In this document: piece after piece, positions 18,514-29,838 of the stretch
How positions within the stretch are numbered: position 1 is the first letter of the stretch
Layout of the letters: each line of letters starts with the position of its first letter
Assembly: GCF_002950945.1 (NCBI RefSeq)
Contig: NZ_CP012673.1
Span: forward strand, 1,922,001 to 1,986,000
Length of the DNA: 64,000 bases
Source: Sorangium cellulosum
Lineage (GTDB): Bacteria; Myxococcota_A; Polyangia; Polyangiales; Polyangiaceae
Reading direction: 5' to 3'
Notes under the pieces: model-generated
What the model was told of the DNA's origin: nothing
Database searches by the model: none
The model's input: only the letters and a program-made list of their open reading frames with translations
Position numbers and translations under genes: made by a program

Positions 18514-19800
18514 ATGAACGAGCAGCAGAAGACCGTGGCGCTCGAGGCGGAGCTGGACGCGTTGCGAAAGGAAGTGCAGCGCCTGCGCTCCCGCAATGCC
18601 GAGCTGGAGGAGGCCGGCCGCAGCCTCCCGGAGCGCTTGCTCGACGCGCTGCCCAGCCTCGTTTACGTCCTCGATCTCGATGAGCGGCGGTACATCTACT
18701 GGAACCGGGAGCTCGGCGAGCTCGCCGGAGGGGCCGGCGGCGCGGCGGCGGGCCCGCTCCGCGGCGACGGCCTGTCCTCGATGTTCCATCCGGACGATAT
18801 GGGTCGCGTCGAGGAGTACCGGGCTCGCGTGGCCGCCGCGAAGAGCGGGGAGCAGGCGACGGTGGAGTACCGCGCGCGCGGCCGCGACGGCGGCTGGCGC
18901 TGGTTCCTCGAGCGAGGCGTCGCGCTCGGCCGCGAACCGGCGGGACCGGGGCGCCGGATGCTGGGATCGGCGCACGACATCACGGCGCGCAAGCATACGG
19001 AGCAGATGCTCGAGAGGAGCGAGAGCCTGCTCCATGCATTCCTCGAATACACGCCGTCCATGATGGTCGCGGTGGACATCGAGGGTCGGCTCCTGCTCGT
19101 GAACCGAGAAATCGAGTCCTTTTACAGGATGAGCCGCGAGGAATTGCTCGGGAGGGTCGTCTACGACCTCCTCCCGGCGCCGGCGGCCGCCTCGATACGA
19201 AAGGCCAATGAAGAGACCGCAGCCGCCGGGCGGCCCGGCGTGTCCGAGCACGTGCTCGTCTTCCCCGATGGTCCACGCACGTACCTGTCGACCAAGTTCC
19301 CCATCCGCGACGCCGAGGGGAAGCTCTACGCGGTCGGGACGGTCTCGGTCGACATCAGCCGGACCAAGCAGGCCGAGGTCGAGCGCGCGGAGATGCAGCG
19401 GCAGCTCATCGAGATGCAGCAGGCGACGATCCAGGAGCTCATCACGCCGCTCTTGCCGCTGGCGCGCGGCGTCGTCGCGATGCCGATCGTCGGGAGCGTC
19501 GACCCCGCGCGCGCCGAGCAGATCCTGACGACGTTGCTCGAAGGGATCGCCGCCCAGAAGGCCAAGGTCGCGATCCTCGACATCACCGGGGTGAAGGGCG
19601 TCGACGCCCGGGTGGCGCGGTCCCTCGTCGACGCGGCCCGGGCCGCGGGGCTGCTCGGCACCCGGGTCGTGCTCACCGGGATCAAGCCGCAGATCGCGCA
19701 GACGCTCACGATGATGGGCGCCGATCTGAGCGGCATCGTGACCAAAGGGACCCTGGAGAGCGGCATCGCATACGCGCTCGGAGGCCGGCGACGCTGGTAG
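18514..19800 (+). CDS. PAS-PAS-STAS sensory protein (RsbR/RsbS-like)
   Basis: Encodes 428 residues from ATG 18514, with GGGAGG upstream. It opens with a short coiled coil (LEAELDALRKEVQRLRSRNA). PAS domain 1 spans about 45-165 and ends in the PAC-like SAHDITARKHTEQMLE. PAS domain 2 spans about 170-285 (MMVAVDIEGRLLLVNREIE, ending VSVDISRTKQAEVERAE). A signalling helix follows (MQRQLIEMQQATIQELITP), then a STAS domain at about 305-425 (VAILDITGVKGVDARVARSL, LTGIKPQIAQTL). In RsbR-type proteins the STAS domain is phosphorylated by RsbT kinases within stressosome-like complexes. No RsbT or RsbS neighbour is present here, so the partner must be elsewhere. The STAS domain is clearly related to that of the receiver-STAS gene at 26268-27284. 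Confidence 0.92.
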   Translation: MNEQQKTVALEAELDALRKEVQRLRSRNAELEEAGRSLPERLLDALPSLVYVLDLDERRYIYWNRELGELAGGAGGAAAGPLRGDGLSSMFHPDDMGRVEEYRARVAAAKSGEQATVEYRARGRDGGWRWFLERGVALGREPAGPGRRMLGSAHDITARKHTEQMLERSESLLHAFLEYTPSMMVAVDIEGRLLLVNREIESFYRMSREELLGRVVYDLLPAPAAASIRKANEETAAAGRPGVSEHVLVFPDGPRTYLSTKFPIRDAEGKLYAVGTVSVDISRTKQAEVERAEMQRQLIEMQQATIQELITPLLPLARGVVAMPIVGSVDPARAEQILTTLLEGIAAQKAKVAILDITGVKGVDARVARSLVDAARAAGLLGTRVVLTGIKPQIAQTLTMMGADLSGIVTKGTLESGIAYALGGRRRW

Positions 19801-20022
19801 CCGCTGATAATCGCTGGTAACCGAGCGCGCTCCCACCGCAAGACCGGGTGTACGCGCGTGCGCACAAGGACTCCACGGGATCGGCGGAGCCCGCGAGCAT
19901 CGCGGGAGAGCGGTGCTTTGGCGCCCCTGGCGGTGTACCATGTTGACGACATGCGTCCGCGCCCGTGACGGGAGCGCGGGGCGCTGTCGGTACAACGTGC
20001 GATGTAGCCCGGGAGGTTGTCG

Positions 20023-21096
20023 ATGAAGCCTGGAGTGATGCCGTTACGGGGCGCGATCCTGGTGACCATGGCCGTCAGCCTGATCGGCGGCGCGGCGCTG
20101 GCCCGCGGCGTGCCGATGCTGGAAGGGTACGATCCGGTGCCCGATCCATCGCCGTGGGGCCCTGACGACGAGGCGGGCGCCTCCAACACGCAGACGCCGG
20201 ACAAGGTCCTCGAAGGCCGGCGCCTGATCAAGAAGGGCAAGGTCTATCGCCTGGGCCACGTCTACGAGCCGGGTATGCCGACGTTCCCCGGCAACCAGGG
20301 GTTCTCCGTGGAGGCCGGGCCGATCTCGCTGATAGGGCAGCAGGTCACGAACTCCGAGGTGATGCACGGGGAGTTCGGCCAGATGGGGACGCAGTTCGAC
20401 GCGCTCGGGCATTTCGGCTACATCCCGCCCGGGAGCGCGGACCCCGCCGACGCGCTGTTCTACAACCAGTTCACGGGCGCCGAGGTCATCACGGAAGACG
20501 GGCTCGCGCACCTCGGCGTCGAGAACGTGCAACCCCTCGTCACGCGCGGCGTGCTGCTCGACGTCAAGCGCCACGCGAACGGCGGGGAGACGCTCGCGTG
20601 GGGCCAGGAGATCACGCTGTCCATGGTGATGAGGACGCTGCGCGCGCAGAAGATGGACGCGGGCGACATCGGCGCCGGCGATGTCGTGCTGATCTTCACG
20701 GGCTGGGAGGAGAACTGGGAGCTCGGCACCGAGGGGTATTACACGCAGCCGGGCGTGGGGTTGGCACAGCCGGGGATCGGGCTCGAGGTCGCAAAGTGGC
20801 TCTCATCGAAGGGAATCGCCTGCGTCGGGTCGGACAACTTCGGCGTCGAGGTCACCCCGCCGAAGCCTCCGGTCGCGCCGGGGGTGGTCTTCCCGGTGCA
20901 CCATCACCTGCTGGTGAAGAGCGGAATCTTCATGCACGAGGCGATGGTGCTCTCGGAGCTGGCCTCGGATCTGGCCGCAGAGCTCGAGGAGCGGCCGCGC
21001 GGCCACAGGAGCCCGTACGAGTTCTTTTACGTCTACAGCCCGCTGCCCCTCCGGGGCGCGTCCGGATCGCCGGGGATTCCGCTCGCGATCCGGTGA
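20023..21096 (+). CDS. Exported cyclase-family (kynurenine formamidase-like) hydrolase
   Basis: Encodes 357 residues. ATG 20023 has GGGAGG seven bases upstream, better than the in-frame TTG at 20017. A signal peptide is predicted (AILVTMAVSLIGGAALA). The cyclase/formamidase core (PF04199 type) is visible: GHVYEPGMPTFPGN, then the metal-site region MGTQFDALGHFG, GVLLDVKRH, GDVVLIFTGWEENW, and FPVHHHLLVKSGIFMHE. The usual HxGTHxDxPxH motif reads xxGTQFDALGH, so one metal-binding His is replaced by Gln, a variant seen in a subset of the family as far as I recall. The enzyme would hydrolyse an amide or lactone-like substrate outside the cytoplasm; the substrate is unknown. Confidence 0.85.
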   Translation: MKPGVMPLRGAILVTMAVSLIGGAALARGVPMLEGYDPVPDPSPWGPDDEAGASNTQTPDKVLEGRRLIKKGKVYRLGHVYEPGMPTFPGNQGFSVEAGPISLIGQQVTNSEVMHGEFGQMGTQFDALGHFGYIPPGSADPADALFYNQFTGAEVITEDGLAHLGVENVQPLVTRGVLLDVKRHANGGETLAWGQEITLSMVMRTLRAQKMDAGDIGAGDVVLIFTGWEENWELGTEGYYTQPGVGLAQPGIGLEVAKWLSSKGIACVGSDNFGVEVTPPKPPVAPGVVFPVHHHLLVKSGIFMHEAMVLSELASDLAAELEERPRGHRSPYEFFYVYSPLPLRGASGSPGIPLAIR

Positions 21097-21434
21097 GCGG
21101 AGGAGGGCCTCGCCTCCGAGCGCGCGAATGGATCAACGAGCCGGAGCACGGTTCCGACATCGAGCTCGTGCAGATCGATGCCGGATGCATCGACTTCCCG
21201 ACAGGGACAACGTTTATTAGCGGCGAAACGGTGTCGTTCGCCGGGTTCACGACCAACGAGGACATCGACACGCGGCCGGGCATCAAGGCGTGCGCGCTCA
21301 CCGGGATCGAGGGTGCATTCAACCAGAACAGCTTTACCGACGGCGCCATGATCGAGCCGCCCGCCACGATCAACGGCACCTGGAAGATCACCGTCACCAA
21401 CGGCAAGAAGGCCCGCTGGGCCTGCGCGCTGTAA
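21093..21434 (+). CDS. Hypothetical protein overlapping the cyclase gene end
   Basis: A frame of 113 residues starts at GTG 21093, which overlaps the cyclase stop codon by three bases (GTGA). The sequence reads plausibly: ELVQIDAGCIDFPTGTTFIS, then FAGFTTNEDIDTRPG, and ends TWKITVTNGKKARWACAL, which looks like a beta-rich domain with paired Cys. There is no signal peptide. It could be a translationally coupled partner, or the stranded C-terminal half of a secreted protein. I do not recognise the family. Confidence 0.4.
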   Translation: MSGGGPRLRAREWINEPEHGSDIELVQIDAGCIDFPTGTTFISGETVSFAGFTTNEDIDTRPGIKACALTGIEGAFNQNSFTDGAMIEPPATINGTWKITVTNGKKARWACAL

Positions 21435-21812
21435 GCCCCGAGCGGCGGGTGTGAGGGCCGAGCCGGACCGTGCCCCACGCCGGAGCCCGCCCCTCCTGAT
21501 CACCCGTCCCCACAGTTCGTGCCGGGACGGAAGCGGCGAGGCGCGCTCACCGCCACGCCACGAGCCCACTTGCCCTGGGCCCTCAGGTTCGACACCGCTT
21601 CCCCTACCTCCTGGGCCTTGCGACGGATCGCTCGACGTTGATAGAGTCTCGGGGGCGATGAGCAGACACGATATCAAGGAAGCGCTCGGTCGCCCGTGCC
21701 GGGCGGTACGCGCGTCGCACGTGGGCAGAGCTCGCTCGCTGGACGAGCTCTCCGTCGCGCGTCACGGAGCGCTCCGCTCGGATGCCGCCAGAGCGGCGGC
21801 CGTGAGCGGTTG
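21435..21812. other. Intergenic region upstream of the solute-binding protein gene
   Basis: 378 bases with no protein-like frame. It must hold the promoter of the following gene. I see no strong hairpin or repeat. A GAGCTCGCTCGCTGGACGAG stretch near 21728 has partial dyad symmetry but is not convincing as an operator. Confidence 0.35.
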
Positions 21813-23243
21813 ATGCGCGCCAGGTTGCGCACGTGGCTCTGCGTCGCCGGGGCGGGCGTGCTGGGTCTCGGGGCCGCCGCGTACAGCGCGGCGCGCACGC
21901 TCGAACCCCCTGCTGCGCCCACACCGGCGGCGGCCGCCGACGAGAGCAGCAGATTGCGTGTCTGGTGGGCGCAGGGCTTCCTCCCCGAGGAGAACGAGGC
22001 CATCCTGAGCCTCTTTGATCGCTGGAAGCGCGAGGTAGGCCACGACGTCGATGTCCGGTTCATGCCGGTGAACGAGATGGACGCCGAGCTGCTGAGAGCG
22101 CTCGACCAGGGGACGCCCCCCGATCTCTTTCACAGCACCGTCGGCGACATGCGGTTGATACCCATCCTGGCCTGGAGGAACCAGCTCGCGGACGTGTCCG
22201 ACGTCATTGAGCCGAGGAAGGGCGAGTTCATCCCCACTGCGCTCGAGGCGTCCTACCTCAAGAACAAGGTGACGAAGCAGCGCGCCTGCTACGCTGTGCC
22301 GTTCGGCCAGCAGGTGAGCTACATCCATTACTGGCGCGATCAGCTGGCGAGCGCTGGGCTCGGCGATCGGCCGATCCCCACCGGCTGGAGCGAGTACTGG
22401 CAGTTCTGGAAGGTGGCCCAGGACCGGCTCCGCGCGCAGGGGAGAGACGGCGTCCATGGGCTCGGTCTGTCGGTCTCCCCCATGGATGTCGACTCGTTCA
22501 ACACCTTCGAGCAGTTCCTCGAGGCGCATGACGCTCCCATCGTCAGCCCGGACGGGACGCTGCTCCTCGATGCGCCCGGCACCAGGGACAAGATCGTCGC
22601 CGTCATCCGGGAGTACGCCGCGTTCTACAAGGAAGGCTACGTCCCGAGGGACGCCGTGCAATGGACGAGCGCGGGCAACAACATCAGCTTCCTCGAGGGA
22701 CGGTTGCTGATGACCATCAACGGCAGCCTGTCGATCCCCCTCACGCAGAAGCTCGAGCCGAACGAGTACAACAATGCCGCGAGGGAGCTCTATTTCGACA
22801 GGATGGTCACCTCCGGGTGGCCGAACAAGCCGAGCGGCGGCCCGATCCGGATGATCGTGGGCATCAAGCAGATTGTCGCGTTCGAACGCTCCAGGAACAA
22901 GGAGGCTGCCAAGAGCTTTCTACGCTTCTTGCTCAACCCGGAGAACCTGAACCTGCTCCTCCGCGTCGGCGGCAAGGGGCGTTATCTCCCGGTAACGACC
23001 GAGCTCCTGGCGGACCCGTACTGGAGCGATCCGGAAGATCCCCACCTCTCTTCGGCGCTCCGGCTGGCGCTCGGACCGACCCGCCCGGGCTACGAGGCGT
23101 ACAGCGCCGCGTACACGGACGTTCAGTTCCAGAACGTCTGGGCGAAGGCCCTCCTCCAAGTACTGGAGAGCAAGGCGTCTGCCGAGCAGGCGGCCGACTG
23201 GGCGATCGCGAGCATCAAGGACACCTTCCAGAAGTGGGACTGA
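21813..23243 (+). CDS. ABC-type extracellular solute-binding protein (family 1-like), no transporter beside it
   Basis: Encodes 476 residues from ATG 21813; the in-frame upstream extension lacks a signal peptide. The N-terminus is an export signal (LRTWLCVAGAGVLGLGAAAY). The body matches carbohydrate-type solute-binding proteins: LRVWWAQGFLPEENEAILSL, PPDLFHSTVGDM, NQLADVSDV, YAVPFGQQVSYIHYWRDQL, PTGWSEYWQFWKVAQDRL and FLEGRLLMTINGSLSIPL. KEAAKSFLRFLLNPEN and RYLPVTTELL follow. No permease or ATPase gene lies nearby. It is convergent with a Cache hybrid kinase gene, so a sensing role (ligand presentation to the kinase) is as plausible as transport. That link is inference from position. Confidence 0.87.
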   Translation: MRARLRTWLCVAGAGVLGLGAAAYSAARTLEPPAAPTPAAAADESSRLRVWWAQGFLPEENEAILSLFDRWKREVGHDVDVRFMPVNEMDAELLRALDQGTPPDLFHSTVGDMRLIPILAWRNQLADVSDVIEPRKGEFIPTALEASYLKNKVTKQRACYAVPFGQQVSYIHYWRDQLASAGLGDRPIPTGWSEYWQFWKVAQDRLRAQGRDGVHGLGLSVSPMDVDSFNTFEQFLEAHDAPIVSPDGTLLLDAPGTRDKIVAVIREYAAFYKEGYVPRDAVQWTSAGNNISFLEGRLLMTINGSLSIPLTQKLEPNEYNNAARELYFDRMVTSGWPNKPSGGPIRMIVGIKQIVAFERSRNKEAAKSFLRFLLNPENLNLLLRVGGKGRYLPVTTELLADPYWSDPEDPHLSSALRLALGPTRPGYEAYSAAYTDVQFQNVWAKALLQVLESKASAEQAADWAIASIKDTFQKWD

Positions 23244-23301
23244 GGTCGCGCGCGGCCCGCCCAGGAGCGCCGCACGCGCGCGCCGAGGCGAGCCATCGTG
23301 C

Positions 23302-23356
23302 GACGGGACGGCTCGACCGTCCGCGCGAGCGACGCGCGGACGGTCGAGCCGTCCCG

Positions 23357-23358
<2 letters not shown>
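23302..23358. terminator. Strong bidirectional hairpin between convergent genes
   Basis: Two perfectly complementary 26-base arms (23302-23327 and 23333-23358) are separated by the five-base loop AGCGA. The stem begins GACGGGACGG and is almost all G:C. It lies 58 bases after the solute-binding stop, and its right arm overlaps the stop codon of the leftward kinase by two bases. That position fits a shared terminator for both transcripts, although there is no U-run, which is common in very GC-rich genomes. Confidence 0.8.
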
Positions 23359-26071
<2,713 letters not shown>

Positions 26072-26267
26072 CACACCGGATCGACCTCGCTCCTCTGGGC
26101 TGGTAACGCTCCATCCCCTGGGGGCGGCCCGCAGCCGCGGTCTGCACAGCCGCCGCGGGCAAGCACGGCGCCGCCGGCGCCGACGGGGCCGTGCCTCCTC
26201 TCCCACGCCCAAGGTTTCTGATCCATTCCTGGCGGTGCCTTCGCCTGCGCGCCGAGGACGCGTGAAA

Positions 26268-27284
26268 CTACGGGTTGCCCTGTGCCCTCACCGCATAGGC
26301 GATGCCCTCTTGGAGTGCGCCGGCCGTCACGATGGTGCCGAGCGATATGTCGAGCTCGACGAGCGCTCTCGCCACCTCGGGACGGATTCCGGTGATCACG
26401 GTCTGGGCCCCGAGCAGCCTGAGCCCATCGCCGGCCCGGACGAGCATCTGCGCCGCTTCCGCGTCGAGTCCGCGCGCTCCCGTGATGTCCAGGATCACGA
26501 ACGTGGCGCCGCGCTCGCTCACCCCCTTGAGCGCCGTCTCCGTGGCGCGCGCCATCCTCACGACATCCATGTTCCCGATGAGCGGCATGATGACGATGCG
26601 CTCCGTGATGGGGATGAGCGGCGTCGACAGCTCGAGCAGCCTCTCCTCCTGGGCGGCGATGATCCGCTCCTGCAGCTCGGCCCTGGCCGCCTCCGCCCGC
26701 TCGCGCTCGGCGAGCTCGAGCTTCAGGCGATCGTTGGCCAGGCGCAGCTCCTCCGTGCGTCGCACGAGCTCCCGGGTGAGCTGCTCGCGCTCCGCCGCGG
26801 CCGACGCGCGCTCGTGGAGCGTCTCCTCCAGGCGTGCGTTCTTGTCGAGGAGAGCCCGCGTGACGCGCCGGAGCGAGAGCTGGGTCCGTACGCGCGCGAT
26901 GAGCTCCCCGCCACTGAAGGGTTTGGTCACGTAGTCGACGGCGCCCGCCTCGAACCCCTCGACCATGGCGCTCGCCTCGTTCCGCGACGTCATGAAGATG
27001 ACGGGGATCCCCGCGGTCGCGGGGTTTGCCTTGAGGCGCCTGCATGTCTCGAACCCGTCGATACGAGGCATCATCACGTCGAGCAGGACGAGGTCCGGTT
27101 CATCACGGGAGATGACGCGCAGGGCCATCTCACCGTCGGTCGCCACGGCAACGTCAATGTTGGCGTCGGTGAGCGCCTTGGAGATCACTCCAAGGTTCAC
27201 CGGGTTGTCGTCCACAATGAGCACCAGGTCAGCTCCGTCCGCTCGATCCATCGTGTTGCTCGATCCACCGTGCTGTCTGGCCAT
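26268..27284 (-). CDS. Response regulator with receiver, coiled coil and STAS output
   Basis: Encodes 338 residues from ATG 27284; MDRADG at 27251 is an alternative start. The receiver domain (about 18-135) has LIVDDNP, the phospho-acceptor Asp in [11 protein letters not shown], the MTS threonine and the KPF lysine. A long charged coiled coil (about 140-222, [20 protein letters not shown]) leads to an RsbR-type STAS domain (about 225-335; [52 protein letters not shown]). There is no DNA-binding domain: output would be by protein-protein switching of anti-sigma or RsbT-like kinases. It is upstream of and codirectional with the hybrid kinase, so a two-component to partner-switch relay is the natural inference. 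Confidence 0.93.
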   Translation of the reverse strand: MARQHGGSSNTMDRADGADLVLIVDDNPVNLGVISKALTDANIDVAVATDGEMALRVISRDEPDLVLLDVMMPRIDGFETCRRLKANPATAGIPVIFMTSRNEASAMVEGFEAGAVDYVTKPFSGGELIARVRTQLSLRRVTRALLDKNARLEETLHERASAAAEREQLTRELVRRTEELRLANDRLKLELAERERAEAARAELQERIIAAQEERLLELSTPLIPITERIVIMPLIGNMDVVRMARATETALKGVSERGATFVILDITGARGLDAEAAQMLVRAGDGLRLLGAQTVITGIRPEVARALVELDISLGTIVTAGALQEGIAYAVRAQGNP

Positions 27285-28174
27285 CTGCTCTGGCCGCCAG
27301 ACTCCAGCAATATAGTCGAATCCATCTCTCAGAATCAACGGAAAAGTGGCTGCCAGGTCGCACGTCTTCATGGGCGCGGAGCAGCCTCATCGATGTGCGC
27401 CGGGCTGACGTGCTGCTGCGTTCCGTAGCCTTGTTCGAGCGTTCATCGGCGCCGCGTGGGGCCGCGTGGGGCGGAGCCGGGCGCCGGGAGGCGCTCGCGA
27501 GGCGGCAGAGCTCGCAGCGTCTCTCTGAAGGATGGTTGTTTCATAGAGCTTTGGCCTGTCGCGGTGCGCATGTGGGAGTTGGACGAATCGCGAAGGTCCA
27601 GAGCCGATGCCTGGGCCCAGTCGCCCTTGCTCGTCCGACGCTGCCGGAGAGCGAGGGCCCGGGCGATGGACGGGGTCCGGTCGGGCCGGGAAGGCCGGCA
27701 AGACATCCCGCCCGACCAGCGACGCGCTCGAGCGGCGACGTACCATGGGCCACATTCGCCGCCCCGGCGTCGGCGCGCTTCCGGCGGGCTCGTCGGTCAG
27801 AGCGGGTAAACTGCGCCACGTCTGCCGCCTCGCCGGTGACCACCCGGACTGGCCCTGACGCGTGCGAAAGAGGCGATGTTCCCGGGGCCGCCACGCAAGA
27901 GCGGCTGACCTGTCGAGGGCCGGGGCCGCCACGCCACCTCCTGGTCGCGTGTCGTCCTGCGGGAGAGCGTGTCGTCCTGCTGGAGAGCGTGTCATCCTGA
28001 TGGCGGATCCGAGCTGAGGCATTGACGCAGCAGAGCGACTCCTGAAGCGTGGGCTACTCGCGTTGTGCAGTGGAGTAACCCAAGCAGCCCCTTGCATGAG
28101 GCCTCATGCGTTTCTCCGTTCCACATCGTGACGCGGCCACCCCGCACGATGGCAGGCGTCGGTCCGCGCGGCGG
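27285..28174. other. Gene-free stretch, probably decayed
   Basis: Nearly 900 bases with open frames on both strands but none with convincing composition or start. Everything reads as Arg/Pro/Ala-rich shadow sequence. The left end must carry the promoter of the receiver-STAS gene. The right end has a short tandem repeat (27947-28006) and then a TPR gene remnant. Confidence 0.4.
27947..28006. repeat. Three tandem 20-bp repeats
   Basis: The unit GCGTGTCGTCCTGCTGGAGA occurs three times head to tail starting at 27947, 27967 and 27987. The first copy has one change and the third has several. No gene covers it. Confidence 0.8.
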
Positions 28175-28467
28175 CACCTCGGCCAGGTCGATGTAGGTGC
28201 CCCCCTCCAGCCGTCGCTGGCCGGCCGCCACGAAGTGCCGGCGCGCCGCGAGCTCCAGGGCGTGCTCCTCCACCTCGTCGAGGGCGCCGATGTGGAGGAG
28301 CGCGCGGCCGAGGTTCTCCTTGGCGTGCGCCACCGTGTTCGCGAGCGCCAGGCGCTCGGCGTCGGCCAGAGGGCGGCGCGGATCAGGACCGCGGCCTCGG
28401 CGTACGCGCCGAGCTCGTCGCAGAGGTGCCCGGCGTTGCTCCGCGAGCTGCACGCCGCCCCCAGCAT
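28175..28467 (-). pseudogene. Frameshifted TPR-region remnant
   Basis: Two adjoining minus-strand frames together encode typical TPR helices. The first is CDELGAYAEAAVLIRAAL (28369-28467), and the second reads LANTVAHAKENLGRALLHIG and FVAAGQRRLEGGTYIDLAEV (28175-28363). A single frameshift near 28365 separates them, and sequence before and after is not protein-like. The pattern is that of the C-terminal TPR arrays of large myxobacterial Ser/Thr kinases or ATPases. No start or kinase portion remains. Confidence 0.65.
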
Positions 28468-28576
28468 GCGGAACCCTACGTGACTTCTGCGGATCTCGAC
28501 GTGCTTCCAGGGTTCGAATCCCGCTGGGGACGCTGAATTGCCATCGAGCTCCGGACCCGGGGCGAGCCCTGGGACC

Positions 28577-28703
28577 GCGGTGCCTTCGATGTGTAGAGCT
28601 GCTTCGGCTTGTACCCCTCGCGTCGCGCGAGCTTCTCGGCGCTCAGGCCGCTCCGCTCCCATCGCTTCCCCCGCTCGGCCCAGTCCTCCTTCGTCGCCAT
28701 CAC
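28577..28703 (-). pseudogene. IS66-type accessory protein (TnpA) N-terminal fragment
   Basis: The frame starts ATG ATG at 28703 and reads ATKEDWAERGKRWERSGL, then SAEKLARREGYKPKQLY, which matches the start of the small helix-turn-helix protein encoded first in IS66-family elements. After about 42 codons the sequence departs from the family (no WKWKL-type continuation) and runs into unrelated DNA. The other IS66 genes (TnpB, TnpC) are not beside it. A TnpC piece lies far away at 47919-48089. Confidence 0.6.
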
Positions 28704-28803
28704 TTCCTCCTTCGTCGCGATGGGGGTTGGCAGCCGGCCCCGACGAGGTGGGTACGATGGCCTTGGTCGGGCGCTTGGTGCGCCGGGATAAACCGGCAGG
28801 AAG

Positions 28804-29560
28804 AAGAGGATGGAAAAGCCTTACATCGAAGGAGTAGCGACCCACGATGGCCCCGAGTCATGCGTCGGCGCTCGCGAGGGCGACGGCGAAGCGTTGACAG
28901 GGGTACGCATGGGCAGGGTATTGAGCCGCGAAATCAGACAGTTCGGGGTGCTGACGCTGTTAAGCGAAGCGGAGGCAACACGACGGGCGCCGTGATCGCG
29001 AGGCGCTGGTCGGCCCCGCGCGGTCGGAGACCCCTCGCACGTGCGGAATCTTCCTGCGCGAGAACCGGGAGATCCCCCGGCTGCCCGCCGCGGATGGTGC
29101 GGCGGGCCGCATCGGGAAGGCCGGAGGCCAGAAGCCGATGATGGACGGCCAGGGGAAGTCGGACGGGCCCGTAGTACCTGCGAAGCCGCCGAACAACGCC
29201 GGGCGATCGGCCGCGGAGGTGGTGGAGGGAAGGGGTCCGACCGAGGGGAACACGGACCAGCAAAACGCGCCCCGGACGCAGCGCCGGACAAGCGCGCCCA
29301 GTGCGCTGGATCGTGTACGTCAAGCAGCAGCAAGGGACAGAAATGCAAGGTTCACGGCGCTCTTCCACCACGTTACGCTGGACCGGCTCCGCGACGCCTT
29401 CCTCTCCCTGGGGAAGAGGGCGGCTGCCGGCGTCGACGGCGTGACATGGGTGCAGTACCGGGCCAGGCTCGAAGAGAACCTTCGGGACCTGCACGGGCAG
29501 CTGCACCGGGGGGCGTACCGAGCGAAGCCCTCTCGTCGGGTGTTCATCCCTCGAGCTGGA
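28804..29560 (+). mobile_element. ltrA: Truncated group II intron-type element: 5' region plus reverse-transcriptase N-terminus
   Basis: The open frame from ATG 29138 reads LDRVRQAAARDRNARFTALF, VTLDRLRDAFLSLGKRAAAG, VDGVTWVQYRARLEENLRDL and HRGAYRAKPSRRVFIPRA, the RT-0/RT-1 start of group II intron maturases. It stops matching at about 29558, where the domain would continue with the RT-2 motif, so the catalytic YADD region, domain X and RNA domains V-VI are all missing. The about 330 bases upstream also resemble the 5' part of such elements, including a translatable MEKPYIEGVATHDGPES segment that I recall from related copies. With the 3' half gone it can neither splice nor move. Its broken end abuts the remnant at 29544-29798. 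Confidence 0.75.
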
Positions 29561-29798
29561 ACTCCCCCTGCGTGGCCGCGCCCCGGTACAGCGCGAGCAG
29601 CGGCGGGGCCTGCGTGAGCGCGTGCACCGTGAGGAGGGCGCGGCTGACCGACTCGATGTCGACGCGCGGGACTTCCAGCCGATCCGGCGCGATGGCGGTG
29701 AGGCGCGGGCGATACGCAGCTCCTCGGGCTCGCCCGCGGGGGCGTCGAGCGGCGCGGCGCCTTGCGGCCCGGGGAGCCCGGACGCGCCGCGCCGGCAT
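29544..29798 (-). pseudogene. C-terminal remnant of an unrecognised gene
   Basis: The last 50-55 codons read naturally (RLTAIAPDRLEVPRVDIESV, LLTVHALTQAPPLLALYRGA, ending FQLEG) and close with TGA at 29544. Upstream the protein-like character shifts to a different frame (AAPLDAPAGEPEELRIARA), implying at least one frameshift before it meets the stop of the Pro-rich gene at 29839. It lies 3' of that gene on the same strand and was probably the next gene of its operon. No family recognised. Confidence 0.45.
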
Positions 29799-29838
29799 CG
29801 CCGTCCTCCGGCGCCGGCGCGAGCTCCCGCCGTTCGAC

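Noticed and set aside
27387..28097. Protein-coding gene on the minus strand (236 codons)
   Set aside because: Arg/Pro/Ser-rich throughout, no start site, no similarity pattern; overlaps tandem repeats.
28495..28535. Possible tRNA gene (GGTTCGAATCC)
   Set aside because: The T-stem has only three clean pairs, no matching acceptor strand or anticodon arm exists upstream, so at best it is a fragment of a tRNA end.
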